The notes: generated by a model not told the origin, from the sequence alone. Counted from the stretch's first letter, positions 1 through 9,101 are shown. The stretch: DNA of 64,000 bases from Alistipes sp. (GCA_017547175.1 JAFYQI010000008.1:62001-126000); one strand, 5' to 3'. Translations and numbers: made by a program.

Positions 1-384
1 CGCACGCTCGAATCGCTCGCAGCACTCGGTTGGCGTATCCGCACCACGGGATCACCCGACGCAGAGCGTGTCATCGGTCAGTGGGAGCTCTACAACCTGC
101 CCGCCGACTTTACGGGTTCGGAGGCGCTGCAGGAGTTGATCGGCTATATGGAACGGGAGGGACTCCGGCGCCTGAAGTGTGCCACGCAGATCATGATCAC
201 CCCGCTGGGGTATCAGTTCCGCATCGTGAAGAACATCATCACCAACTTCCACCAGCCCTCTTCGACGCTGTTGCTACTCGTCTCGGCCTATGTGGGTGAG
301 GATTGGCGCAAGATCTACGGCTATGCTCTCGACCACGATTTTCGCTTCTTGAGCTACGGAGACTCGTCGCTTTTGATGCGATAA
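1..384 (+). CDS. queA: S-adenosylmethionine:tRNA ribosyltransferase-isomerase, C-terminal part
   Basis: The frame is open from base 1 and ends at TAA 382-384, so only the last 127 residues are in the window. QueA moves the ribosyl part of SAM onto preQ1 at the wobble position of tRNA, giving epoxyqueuosine in the cytoplasm. The visible part carries the family's C-terminal signature NFHQPSSTLLLLVSA and a DFRFLSYGDSSL ending, both highly typical of QueA. The amino-terminal half lies outside the window. No clear terminator follows; an A-rich stretch leads directly into the tRNA-Pro promoter. Confidence 0.93.
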   Translation, partial: RTLESLAALGWRIRTTGSPDAERVIGQWELYNLPADFTGSEALQELIGYMEREGLRRLKCATQIMITPLGYQFRIVKNIITNFHQPSSTLLLLVSAYVGEDWRKIYGYALDHDFRFLSYGDSSLLMR

Positions 385-417
385 ACACAAAAAAAATTAA
401 AAAAATTGCAAAAAGGG

Positions 418-447
418 TTTGCTTTTGAAAAAAAACCACTATATTTG
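418..447 (+). promoter_or_regulatory. Promoter of tRNA-Pro
   Basis: TTTG at 418-421 and TATATTTG at 440-447 are separated by 18 bases, fitting the Bacteroidetes -33/-7 pattern. The tRNA begins 39 bases after the -7 box. Confidence 0.65.
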
Positions 448-486
448 CAGTCCCAAACGCGAGGTAAACTCACGGAGTGTGGAACT

Positions 487-561
487 CGGGATGTAGCTCA
501 GCCCGGTTAGAGTACACGTCTGGGGGGCGTGTTGTCGCTGGTTCGAATCCAGTCATCCCGA
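487..561 (+). tRNA. tRNA-Pro (GGG)
   Basis: A cloverleaf can be drawn: acceptor CGGGATG/CATCCCG, anticodon stem CACGT/GCGTG with loop CTGGGGG (anticodon GGG), T arm GCTGG-TTCGAAT-CCAGT, discriminator A at 561. CCA is not encoded. The tRNA is immediately followed by the palindromic element at 561-690. Confidence 0.93.
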
Positions 562-690
562 CAAAGTTGAGCAGACCGCAGGAATTTTCCTGCGGTTTTT
601 TTGTTTTTGTACGCAAGCCGTGCTTGCACGAGATTGCACACAAAAATAAAAGAACAGGCCCGTTTTAACGGGCGGTCTGCGAAACTTTGT
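561..690 (+). repeat. tRNA-tail palindromic element, copy P
   Basis: Outer stem: 561-568 pairs with 683-690 (8 bp), a GA/GA internal loop follows, then 571-579 pairs with 672-680 (9 bp). Inside are a plus-strand terminator hairpin (576-595 plus T run), an inner stem of about 15 bp (596-610 with 640-654, two wobbles), a 29-base loop containing TGCTTGCACGA, and a GCCCGTTTTAACGGGC hairpin (658-673). Read on the minus strand that last hairpin is a second terminator. The layout and size match the elements after both tRNA-Ser genes. The family is not one I recognise. Confidence 0.7.
576..603 (+). terminator. Rho-independent terminator of tRNA-Pro
   Basis: CCGCAGGAA pairs with TTCCTGCGG (576-595) and is followed by seven Ts. 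Its first four bases (576-579) also belong to the 5' arm of the outer stem, so the two folds compete. Confidence 0.85.
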
Positions 691-835
691 ACGCTCACCC
701 AGGGACTCATCTGGATCGACGAGCGCAGCGATGTCAATTCAGTCATCCACTCCCTCCTTCCCAACAGACGGTCTGCGAAACAGCCAATTCAGCCATCTAA
801 GTCCTACCCTCCCCCACGAAATATCGGGGCAAGGC

Positions 836-867
836 TTTGCATTTTACTACGCGCTGCAGTATCTTTG
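836..867 (+). promoter_or_regulatory. Promoter of the ABC-F gene
   Basis: TTTG 836-839, 20-base gap, TATCTTTG 860-867, and the start codon at 883. The spacing is the expected one and it favours the 883 start over any upstream in-frame codon. Confidence 0.8.
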
Positions 868-882
868 TCGAAAAGAACAACT

Positions 883-2763
883 ATGGCAAGTGTACTGCAA
901 ATCGAGCACCTGCGCAAGGCCTATGGCGAGCGCGTGCTCTTCGACGATCTCACACTCCACATCGACGAAGGGGAGAAGGTGGCTCTGGTGGCCGTCAACG
1001 GCGCCGGTAAGAGCACCCTGCTGAACATCATCGCCGGTGAGGAGGACTACGGCGCAGGCCAGATCACCTTTCGGCGCGATCTGCGTGTCGGCTACCTGAT
1101 GCAAAATCCCCGCTTTCGAGCCGGAGCAACCGTTTTAGAGGGGTGCCTCGAGGGGTGTAGCCACGCGGCACAAGCCATCACCCGCTACGAAAAGGCCCTC
1201 ACGACGGGCGAAGGGTTGGAGGAGGCTATGGCGGCTATGGATGCTGCCGACGGCTGGACCTACGAGCAACAGGCCAAGGAGATCCTGACCCGTCTGGCCA
1301 TCACCGACCTGCAACAACCCATCGACGAACTCTCGGGCGGACAGATCAAACGCCTCGCCCTGGCACAGGTCTTGGTGTCGAAGCCCGACCTGCTGATTCT
1401 CGATGAGCCGACCAACCACCTCGACCTCGCCATGACCGAGTGGTTGGAGGAGTACCTCTCGACGGCTCACCTCACCCTGCTCATGGTCACCCACGACCGT
1501 TACTTCCTCGACCGCGTCTGCACGCGCATTGTCGAGATCGACGACCGCACCCTCTACGGCTATCGGGGCAACTACACCCTCTACCTCGAGAAGCGCCAGG
1601 AGCGCATCGACCAGATCAACGCCACAGCCGAAAAGACCCGCAACCTCTATCGGCGCGAGTTGGAGTGGATTCGTCGCACCCCCTCGGCCCGCACCGGCAA
1701 GGCGAAGTACCGCATCGACGCCTTCGAGCAGCTCAGCGAGGAGCGTCGCACCCGCCTGCAGGAGCAACGTGTCGAGATCGGCATCGAATCCTCACGCATC
1801 GGCACCAAGATCTTCGAGATGAAAAACCTCTCGAAACGCTACGGCGAGAAGTGCATTCTGCGCAACTTCGACTACCTGTTCAACAAGGGCGAAAAGCTCG
1901 GTATCGTGGGTGAAAACGGAGTCGGCAAATCGACCTTCGTCAAATTGCTCTTGGGAGAGGTAGCCCCCGACAGTGGTACGGTCGAGGTGGGTCAAACCGT
2001 CCGCTTCGGCTACTACGCCCAGCAGGGCATCACCTTCCGCGAGGAGGAGCGCGTCATCGACGCCGTGACCCGCATCGCCGAGGAGATCACCCTTGCCGAC
2101 GGCAACCGCATCTCGGCTTCGCAGCTGCTCAACCGCTTCCTCTTCAGCCCCGCCGCACAGTACGACTACATCGCCAAGCTCAGCGGTGGCGAACGCCGAC
2201 GCCTCTACCTCTGCACAGTGCTGATCGCCAACCCCAACTTCCTGATTCTCGACGAGCCTACCAACGACCTCGACATCCAGACCCTCAACATCCTGGAGGA
2301 GTACCTGCGTCAATTCAGTGGCTGCGTGATCGTCATCTCGCACGACCGCTACTTCATGGATAAGATTGCCGACCACCTCTTCGTCATGCAGGGCAACGGC
2401 ACGGTCAAGGACTTCCCGGGCAACTACACCCAATACCGGTTGTGGCGCCGCGAGGAGGAGCAGCGTGAAGCGGCTGCCCGTGCCGAGGAGGAGCGCAACG
2501 CCCGCAAGCAACCCACCGCCACAGCCCCGAAGAGCACCCGCACCTACGCCGACCGACTCTCGTTCAAGGAGCGCCGCGAATTGGAGGCTTTGGAGGCTGA
2601 ACTCCCCACCCTCGAGGCACGCAAAAAGGCCCTTGAGGAGCAGATGAGCAGCGGCACGATGGAGGTCGATGAGCTGATGAAGGCCTCGACCGAGATCACC
2701 GCCCTGATCGAGGAGATCGACCTCAAGACCCTCCGCTGGATGGAGCTCAGCGAGAAGAACTAA
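883..2763 (+). CDS. ABC-F family ATPase, Uup type
   Basis: 626 aa, soluble, with two ABC cassettes and no membrane segments, so it acts on nucleic acid or the ribosome rather than in transport. Cassette 1 has Walker A NGAGKST near residues 39-45, signature LSGGQ and Walker B with LILDEPTNHLD. Cassette 2 has GENGVGKST, LSGGE and LILDEPTNDLD. An arginine-rich linker lies between them. The last 75 or so residues are charged and helical like the Uup C-terminal DNA-binding coiled coil. The reading frame is open further upstream (to 601), but that stretch runs through the tRNA-tail element and the promoter, so ATG 883 is chosen. The Gate-domain gene follows 21 bases later and may be co-transcribed. 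Confidence 0.92.
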   Translation: MASVLQIEHLRKAYGERVLFDDLTLHIDEGEKVALVAVNGAGKSTLLNIIAGEEDYGAGQITFRRDLRVGYLMQNPRFRAGATVLEGCLEGCSHAAQAITRYEKALTTGEGLEEAMAAMDAADGWTYEQQAKEILTRLAITDLQQPIDELSGGQIKRLALAQVLVSKPDLLILDEPTNHLDLAMTEWLEEYLSTAHLTLLMVTHDRYFLDRVCTRIVEIDDRTLYGYRGNYTLYLEKRQERIDQINATAEKTRNLYRRELEWIRRTPSARTGKAKYRIDAFEQLSEERRTRLQEQRVEIGIESSRIGTKIFEMKNLSKRYGEKCILRNFDYLFNKGEKLGIVGENGVGKSTFVKLLLGEVAPDSGTVEVGQTVRFGYYAQQGITFREEERVIDAVTRIAEEITLADGNRISASQLLNRFLFSPAAQYDYIAKLSGGERRRLYLCTVLIANPNFLILDEPTNDLDIQTLNILEEYLRQFSGCVIVISHDRYFMDKIADHLFVMQGNGTVKDFPGNYTQYRLWRREEEQREAAARAEEERNARKQPTATAPKSTRTYADRLSFKERRELEALEAELPTLEARKKALEEQMSSGTMEVDELMKASTEITALIEEIDLKTLRWMELSEKN

Positions 2764-2784
2764 CCCCAAACTACACTACTTCCC

Positions 2785-3747
2785 ATGCAACAAACTGCCC
2801 AACGCATGCGACAGATCGTCGCCACGGCTACCCCCCAGGCATTCCGCACCATTCGCTGGATCATCCGACTGACCGTCATCGTTTCGTTCGTGGTCTTTCT
2901 GATGCAATATACGGGAATCATCCATTGGATCTCGGCAGCCGTCAGCCCCGTCTTTCACTGCTTCGGTCTGCGTGGCGATGCCGCCATGGCCTTCGTGAGT
3001 GGCTACTTCATCAACATCTACACCTCGCTCGGCGTCATCACGACACTCGACCTGACAATCCGCGAGATCACGATCCTGGCCACTATGTCCACCGCCGCCC
3101 ACGCCATCATCGTCGAGGGGGCTGTGCTCCACAAGACGGGCACCCCTACCCTCTACACCATCCTGATCCGCACCTTTGCCGCCATTATGCTGGGTCTCAG
3201 CCTCAACCTGCTGCTCCCCAACCGCCCCGACTTCGTGGCCGAGAGTGCCCGTTCGGTGGCCGATGTGCCCCTCTTTGCCATTCAGGGCGACTTCTGGCCG
3301 ATGTTCCGCACCTGGGCGTTGGGAATGGTCCGCTTGGCACTGATCATGTGTGGATTGATCTACCTGCTCAACATCCTGCAACGCATGCTCTACGAGTTCG
3401 GCATCATGGCCCGCATCTCGCGCCTGCTCAGCCCGATACTCAAGCTCTTCGGCCTGCCTGAAAAGACCTCGTTCCTCTGGATCGTGGCCAACGTCATCGG
3501 GCTCTCGTACGGCTCGGCAGCCATGCTCGACGAGGCGGCACGTGGCAACATCACACGCCGTGAGATCAACCTCCTCAACACCCACATCGGCATCTCGCAC
3601 AGCAACTTCGAAGATCTGCTGCTCTACGCCTCGATCGGCGGCATTTGGTGGGTAATCCTCCTTTCGCGTTGGGTGATGACCTCGTTGCTCGTATGGGGTC
3701 TGCGCGCCTACTACCACTTGCGCGACAAGCTAGCCCTTCAAAGCTAA
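2785..3747 (+). CDS. Nucleoside recognition (Gate) domain membrane protein
   Basis: 320 aa with about seven or eight hydrophobic segments. It contains Gate-domain (PF07670-like) patches seen in nucleoside transporters and spore maturation proteins A/B, notably the GYFINIYTSLG and ATMSTAAHAIIVEG regions and a second half with LSYGSAAMLDEAA. Inferred location is the inner membrane. The substrate is unknown, and the link to nucleosides rests only on the domain name. It starts 21 bases after the ABC-F stop, so an operon is likely, and a strong bidirectional terminator closes it. Confidence 0.8.
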   Translation: MQQTAQRMRQIVATATPQAFRTIRWIIRLTVIVSFVVFLMQYTGIIHWISAAVSPVFHCFGLRGDAAMAFVSGYFINIYTSLGVITTLDLTIREITILATMSTAAHAIIVEGAVLHKTGTPTLYTILIRTFAAIMLGLSLNLLLPNRPDFVAESARSVADVPLFAIQGDFWPMFRTWALGMVRLALIMCGLIYLLNILQRMLYEFGIMARISRLLSPILKLFGLPEKTSFLWIVANVIGLSYGSAAMLDEAARGNITRREINLLNTHIGISHSNFEDLLLYASIGGIWWVILLSRWVMTSLLVWGLRAYYHLRDKLALQS

Positions 3748-3800
3748 TCGGGGAGCGACACTCTCCGCCCCACTTTTCGGCCAACCGCCGAACATACCGC

Positions 3801-3844
3801 AAAAAAAACAAGCGGGCCGACTTAATCCAGTCGGCCCGCTTTTG
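3801..3844. terminator. Bidirectional terminator between convergent genes
   Basis: AGCGGGCCGACT (3811-3822) pairs with AGTCGGCCCGCT (3829-3840). An A run on the left and a T run on the right allow termination of both the plus-strand Gate gene and the minus-strand lipoprotein gene. Confidence 0.9.
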
Positions 3845-3864
3845 CGTGCAACACCTGCGTCAGC

Positions 3865-6648
3865 CTATTCGGCCGTCGGCGTAAACTCCCATACATCAGC
3901 CACCGAGGTAACCCCGTTCTCATCGACAGCTACCACCACAGCCACATGCGGCTGACCCAGATAGCTGTTCGACACCGTATAGGTTGCCTGCGTAGCGGTC
4001 GTATTGCTCAAGGTATACATCAACGGATACATGGCAATATAGGCCGCAGCATAGGTGGCATTCTTACCCATCTCCGCCCACGTCGAGTGCGAAGCGCGGT
4101 TGATGTAATAGATATACTTGGTCGGCGTACCACCCGACACGTTCCACTTCAGGGTCAGGTTCTTGCCCGTTACTACCGAATTCGAGCGGTCGAAGGTGAC
4201 CGTCATGCCGTTGTAGGGGATCGCCTCAGTCTTGTAGACAAACTTCGAAATCTGGCCATAACGACCCGAGTTATCGACACCCACAGCAGCCAGGACATAC
4301 TCCGTATCGGGGAAGAGGTTGTAGGCAGCCTCCACCGCGTCATCGATTGCCATCAAGCCATTGGTCAACAGCTCCTGCAGCAACACCTCATCCGTCGGCA
4401 ACTGATCGCCACGATAATACTTATAATAGATCGCCGAGGAGCTCTTGGCCGAGAGGTTCGTGCTGATCGAGTTCTTGGTAATCGTCGGATCGGCCGCTGT
4501 CACCACCACCGAACCACCGGGCAGCATGGGCTCGGTAGCCATCTCAAAGACGTAGAGATCCTCCTTCGCATAGGTGGTCTTGCCCTCCACGATCGGAATT
4601 ACCCAGAACACATAAGAGGTGTTCGGTGTGAGGCTATACTCGGCACCCGGGCCCAGATTCTCCACCGAACCCGTATAGTTCGCCTGCGAGACCGTGTAGC
4701 TCGTCAGACTCTCCGCAAAGCCCATCTGATAGGCATCGTTGATCATCTCGTACGTGTCGGACTCACGATAGTTCTGCTTGGTCGAAAAACCGCCGTAATA
4801 GCTCGAGAAACCGACAAATCGGGCATTCACCTGAATATCGTCAAAGGTGGCCGATTTGATCGCCATATCCACCACGATCGGCATAAACTCCTTCGTCACA
4901 TAGTCCGAACCTACCGAGAAAATGTAGTCGTAGTTCTCCTCCTTGGTCGAAACCAATGCGGCCCACAGGACATACTTCTCACCGGCCGTCAGCTCCTGGC
5001 CATAGACCTCCTCGATCGGGCTATCAATGACCGTATAGCTCGATGCCACGTGATAGGGGGCCTCCCAACCGCCCCAAAGGCCGTTTGCCAAATAGGGAGC
5101 CAATGCCTCCGTTACGGCTGCAGGCGAATACTGCGAAGCGGGCGTAATACCATAGACAAACTGCTCAACACCTACATACGGCTCCACCTTGACACGGCCT
5201 GCCGTAACATCAACCAATGCAAAGGGCTGACACGACACCTTGAGCTTGGCGATCGAAGTCTTGCCACCCTCAAAGACGCCCAGCAGTTTCACCGTACCGC
5301 TTGCCTGGGCTGCACCCGAAGCAATTGCCTCGGCCGTAGGAGCCTTCAGCGTAACAGCGATATCACCATAGCGATCGGGCTCATCGAAGGCGATTGCCCA
5401 ACCCTGCGGAAGTTCCTTCACAAAGTCGACCAGCTTGTTCTGCCACAGCGTCAGGTCACTCGTCTGACTGCCTGCCTCGAGGTAGAAGGCCTCGATCGAC
5501 TCACCCCAATACTGGAACGCAAAGCCATACTCGCCCTCCAGGTCCACCGTAAAGGTGCTGCCATCGGAGAGGGTAAAGGTCACCGAAACGGGCTTCGGGT
5601 CGCCATAACGATCCGTCTCCGTATTGATCACCACATCGGTAATGTTGGCACAACTCGTCGTGCCACCCTCGGGGATCAGATTCTCCAACTCATCGGCCGA
5701 AACACCCGTCTCGATCCAGGTCTCCATACCCTCGAGGCGGATGTAGATCACACCATTCTCGATCTTGGTCTCCAGCGCAGGCATCGAGGCTGCATCGGAG
5801 GTCGTGGCACCTGTTCTGATCCAGGTCGTCGTACCTGCAATACGCACGTAGATAAAGCCGTTCTCGATCTTGGACTCCAGCTCAGGCATCTCGTCGGCCA
5901 CCAGACCCGTCTGCATCCACTGCGTCGTACCCTTGATGCGGATGTAGATCACGCCATCCTCGATCTTGGTCTCCAGTTCGGGCAGCTGAGCCTCGGGAGC
6001 CGCAGCAAGACCGGTCTTGATCCAGGTCGTCGTACCTGCAATGCGGACATAGATATAGCCGTTCTCGATCTTGGTCTCCAACTCGGGCTCAGTATAGCTG
6101 GCCACACCGGTCTTGATCCAGGTATCGGTACCCTTGATGCGGATGTAGATCTCGCCATTCTCCACCTTGGTCTCCAACTCGGGATCGGCCACCGGCTCCA
6201 TCACGGGGATCACGGGGATCAAAGCACCCTGATCATCACGCATGGGAATCAGCTGGCCATTGGCATCCATCGTGGCCCACACCTTCTCGCCATCGACCTC
6301 CATCACGTAGACCAGCGTCGAGGGCAGCACAACCTCCTCTTGCGGAGCGTACACCACGAACTTCGTACCATCGGAGAGTTTGATGGTCCAATTACCCTTG
6401 GCATCCTGCGTATGCGACACCACCGTCACCTGACCGGCAATCATCGACTGCAAGGTGTTCATATCGGCATTCATCTTCGACTCCAGCGAAGCGATCTTGC
6501 TGTACAGATCGGCAATCTGTTGCTTGAGTTGGCTGTCGTCATAAGGTTCGTGATTGCATTCCGTACACGAAACGCCCAGTACGACAGTGGCCATCAACAC
6601 CATGGCCAACAGTTTTTTCATCACGTTTTTCATCTGTTTTAGGTTCAT
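3865..6648 (-). CDS. Large repeat-containing surface lipoprotein, DUF4988-like N-terminus
   Basis: 927 aa. A short basic N-region, hydrophobic stretch and VLGVSC give an SPII signal with lipidated Cys near residue 28. Residues about 38-70 form a coiled coil (QQIADLYSKIASLESKMN), followed by a TIKLSDGTKFVVY strand, which resembles the DUF4988/PL29 N-terminal region of Bacteroidales lipoproteins. Residues about 155-316 hold five repeats of the pattern ELETKIENGxIYVRIxGTxTWIxTG. The rest looks like Ig/Fn3-type beta domains. The start could also be Met6 (6633) or Met10. Function is unknown; an outer-surface binding or adhesion role is inference. Monocistronic, with a promoter at 6702-6731. Confidence 0.8.
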   Translation of the reverse strand: MNLKQMKNVMKKLLAMVLMATVVLGVSCTECNHEPYDDSQLKQQIADLYSKIASLESKMNADMNTLQSMIAGQVTVVSHTQDAKGNWTIKLSDGTKFVVYAPQEEVVLPSTLVYVMEVDGEKVWATMDANGQLIPMRDDQGALIPVIPVMEPVADPELETKVENGEIYIRIKGTDTWIKTGVASYTEPELETKIENGYIYVRIAGTTTWIKTGLAAAPEAQLPELETKIEDGVIYIRIKGTTQWMQTGLVADEMPELESKIENGFIYVRIAGTTTWIRTGATTSDAASMPALETKIENGVIYIRLEGMETWIETGVSADELENLIPEGGTTSCANITDVVINTETDRYGDPKPVSVTFTLSDGSTFTVDLEGEYGFAFQYWGESIEAFYLEAGSQTSDLTLWQNKLVDFVKELPQGWAIAFDEPDRYGDIAVTLKAPTAEAIASGAAQASGTVKLLGVFEGGKTSIAKLKVSCQPFALVDVTAGRVKVEPYVGVEQFVYGITPASQYSPAAVTEALAPYLANGLWGGWEAPYHVASSYTVIDSPIEEVYGQELTAGEKYVLWAALVSTKEENYDYIFSVGSDYVTKEFMPIVVDMAIKSATFDDIQVNARFVGFSSYYGGFSTKQNYRESDTYEMINDAYQMGFAESLTSYTVSQANYTGSVENLGPGAEYSLTPNTSYVFWVIPIVEGKTTYAKEDLYVFEMATEPMLPGGSVVVTAADPTITKNSISTNLSAKSSSAIYYKYYRGDQLPTDEVLLQELLTNGLMAIDDAVEAAYNLFPDTEYVLAAVGVDNSGRYGQISKFVYKTEAIPYNGMTVTFDRSNSVVTGKNLTLKWNVSGGTPTKYIYYINRASHSTWAEMGKNATYAAAYIAMYPLMYTLSNTTATQATYTVSNSYLGQPHVAVVVAVDENGVTSVADVWEFTPTAE
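5701..6186 (-). repeat. Five in-frame protein repeats of about 32 residues
   Basis: Five tandem units encode variants of LETKIENGxIYVRIxGTTxW followed by a variable 6-14 residue spacer. The unit core is about 25 residues. Divergence is mainly in the spacers and at alternate hydrophobic positions (YVRIAG versus YIRIKG), so A-type and K-type units roughly alternate. Confidence 0.85.
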
Positions 6649-6701
6649 TTATTGTGTAGTGTAATCGATTATCGAATAAATCCAACAACCCAATATCGGA
6701 A

Positions 6702-6731
6702 CAAAATTATATTTTTTTCGCTACAAACAAA
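6702..6731 (-). promoter_or_regulatory. Promoter of the repeat lipoprotein
   Basis: On the minus strand TTTG (6731-6728), 18-base gap, TAATTTTG (6709-6702). The leader would be about 45 bases. Confidence 0.65.
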
Positions 6732-6820
6732 AGTTTTCCCCCAAAAAAAGATCGATAGAGATCGCACTTACGCACCATCTCCATCGATCCGTTTTATCTT
6801 ATTCGGGTTACCGAACAGCG

Positions 6821-8950
6821 CTATTTCAGGTAATCTTCGAAGTAGTCGGTCACCTTCTGCATCAGATGCACACGATCCTTACCCATCACGTTGTGCTCGT
6901 GACAGGGATAGGGGAAGTAGTCGAGCTGCACACCGGCCACCACGCAGGCACGTACGAAGCTCAGGCTGTGCTGCCACACCACCGTGGGATCAACAGCGCC
7001 CTGGCAGATGAGCAGTTTACCCTGCAACTTTTCAGCCATCGGGATCAGGCTCGTGGCGGCATAGCCCTCGGGATTCGACTCGGGGGTCTCCATATAGCGC
7101 TCGCCATACATCACTTCATACCACTTCCAATCGATCACCGGGCCACCGGCCACGCCCACCTTGAAGAGCTCGGGATAGTTCGTCATGAGCGAGATGGTCA
7201 TAAAGCCGCCATACGACCAGCCATGCACACCCACACGGTCGCGATCGCACCACGGGTGAGCGAGCAACCACTCCAGACCGGCAATCTGGTCGGCCATCTC
7301 GCACTTGCCGCACTGGCGATGGATCGCCTGCTCAAACTCCAGACCCCGATTCGTCGTGCCGCGGTTATCCATCACAAAGACCACATAGCCACGCTGGGCC
7401 ATATACATCTCCCAACGGCGCAGTTGGGCCTGGAAGGTATTTTTGACCATCTGCGAGTGGGGACCGCCATAGACATAGAGAATCACGGGGTACTTCTTCG
7501 CGGGATCAAAGTCGTGGGGCTTAATCAAGCGGTAATAGTTATCGTACTTTCCATCGGCGCTCTTCACCGAACCCAACTCAATCGAGCCAAAGTTCAACTT
7601 CTCCGAGGGGTCCGAAGCACGCAACAACTCACGATCAAATTTTCCATCGGTCGAGGCCAAACGTACCACGCGCGGCTCGTTGAGCGACGTATAGGTATCG
7701 ATCAAGTGGCGACCATCGGGGCTGAGCTGGCAGGTATGCCAACCCGCATCGGGCGTAAGGCGGAGTGTTTTCCCCTTTTTCAGATCGAGGCGGAAGAGGT
7801 GATTCTCGACAGGCGATACCTCGGCCGAAGTATAATAAAGGTAACGACCCTGCTCGGCAAGCAACTCCACATCGGCATCCACTTTCGTCAGACGCTCCAC
7901 CGTACCCGCCGAGAGCGAGCAGAGGTAGAGGTTGCGCCAACCGTCGCGGTTCGAGGTGGTGTAGATAAACTTATCGGGATCCCCCTTGAGGAAGGTCATC
8001 GGATACTGCGGCTCAACATATTTCTCGTTCTGCTCGGTAAGAATCGTGCGCACGAAGCGACCATCGGCAGCGCAATACTCGTTCAGGTGCATCTGCTTCT
8101 GCGAACGGTCAAGCACCTGGATATAGAGATGCTTCGAGTCGGGTCCCCAGCTGATGCAGGTCAGGTAGCGATCCTCGGTAAAATCGGTCACTTCGACCCA
8201 GACGGTCTGTTGGGTTTCGTAGTTGTAGATACCCAGACGCACCTGCTCCGAGGCCATGCCGGCCATCGGGTACTTGATCTCACGCAGCGTACCCGTGCGC
8301 GAGTTGACATCGAGCAGCGGGAAGGTCGAAACATGACTCTCATCCTTCTGGTAGAAGGCCACCTGGAACTTATCGGGTGCCGGGAAAACACCACCCTCGA
8401 TACCAAACTCGTTGCGGCTCACCGACTGACCGCTTACGATGTTCTTGTCCGTCTCAGTGGTGATGGCATACTCCTTACCCGCGCGATCGCTCCAATAGAG
8501 GTTGTTCCCACGCGTATAGAGGAAACGGCCCTCATCGGCATAGCGGGCATTTTCAGCCCCCTCGGGGATGGCATAGCGATGCACGATCGTATCGGCTACG
8601 GGATCTATGCCGACCAACTCACGGCCCGCCATGAAACGCATCGTTCCCTTGCCTGTGAGCGTGTAGGCAGGCATGCGCTTGAGCGACGTGCCGAGCAGGG
8701 CGTTGATCTTTTCGAGCGTGGTCAGCTCACGCTTTTCGCCCGTTTGGAGGTTGATGTCGTAGATCACTCCCTTCTCGACCGTGGTATAGGCCGAGCCGTC
8801 GGGTCGCCAGGTACAGGGCAGATTATCCACCGCAAGACCCGTACCCAATACAGCCTCCTCCATCGTCAGCAGACGCGGTTGCTCGTGTGCGTGTGTCGTG
8901 TGTTGAAACATCGTCATAAATGCCAAAAACAGATAACAGATTCTCTTCAT
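6821..8950 (-). CDS. S9 family peptidase, dipeptidyl peptidase IV type
   Basis: 709 aa from the Met that begins a signal peptide (MKRICYLFLAFMTMFQHTTHA). The longer open frame starting at 9037 adds 29 residues with no signal character, so 8950 is preferred. Residues about 30-450 are a beta-propeller-like DPP IV N-domain. The C-terminal alpha/beta hydrolase has GWSYGG with Ser579, Asp654 in AVDPT and His686 in CHEHNV, spaced as in DPP IV. It cleaves dipeptides, usually Xaa-Pro, from peptide N-termini, probably in the periplasm or at the cell surface as in saccharolytic/proteolytic gut Bacteroidales. A GTTG/TACTTTTA promoter at 8976-9007 is weak. Confidence 0.93.
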   Translation of the reverse strand: MKRICYLFLAFMTMFQHTTHAHEQPRLLTMEEAVLGTGLAVDNLPCTWRPDGSAYTTVEKGVIYDINLQTGEKRELTTLEKINALLGTSLKRMPAYTLTGKGTMRFMAGRELVGIDPVADTIVHRYAIPEGAENARYADEGRFLYTRGNNLYWSDRAGKEYAITTETDKNIVSGQSVSRNEFGIEGGVFPAPDKFQVAFYQKDESHVSTFPLLDVNSRTGTLREIKYPMAGMASEQVRLGIYNYETQQTVWVEVTDFTEDRYLTCISWGPDSKHLYIQVLDRSQKQMHLNEYCAADGRFVRTILTEQNEKYVEPQYPMTFLKGDPDKFIYTTSNRDGWRNLYLCSLSAGTVERLTKVDADVELLAEQGRYLYYTSAEVSPVENHLFRLDLKKGKTLRLTPDAGWHTCQLSPDGRHLIDTYTSLNEPRVVRLASTDGKFDRELLRASDPSEKLNFGSIELGSVKSADGKYDNYYRLIKPHDFDPAKKYPVILYVYGGPHSQMVKNTFQAQLRRWEMYMAQRGYVVFVMDNRGTTNRGLEFEQAIHRQCGKCEMADQIAGLEWLLAHPWCDRDRVGVHGWSYGGFMTISLMTNYPELFKVGVAGGPVIDWKWYEVMYGERYMETPESNPEGYAATSLIPMAEKLQGKLLICQGAVDPTVVWQHSLSFVRACVVAGVQLDYFPYPCHEHNVMGKDRVHLMQKVTDYFEDYLK

Positions 8951-9021
8951 CGGATTCGTAGGATTAAATTTTGTGTAAAAGTAGCCATCAAAAGGCAAAA
9001 ATGCAACCCCGCGCCCCCTTT

Positions 9022-9052
9022 TTTGTCCATTAACCATTTATTATTATCTTTG
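9022..9052 (+). promoter_or_regulatory. Upstream promoter P1 of fabG
   Basis: TTTG 9022-9025, 19-base gap, TATCTTTG 9045-9052. It lies 80 bases upstream of an equally good promoter with the same -7 box and the same spacing. Confidence 0.65.
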
Positions 9053-9101
9053 CAGTAACCGCGAAGATACTCCCGCTCGCAGTGAAATCACAAAGCAATG
9101 C

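Noticed and set aside
477..668. Short open frames running through tRNA-Pro and, at 9940-10182, through tRNA-Ser(TGA)
   Set aside because: They consist of tRNA and terminator sequence and have no protein character.
3946..6642. An 898-codon open frame opposite the repeat lipoprotein
   Set aside because: Its apparent repeats merely mirror the repeats of the lipoprotein gene; no independent coding evidence.
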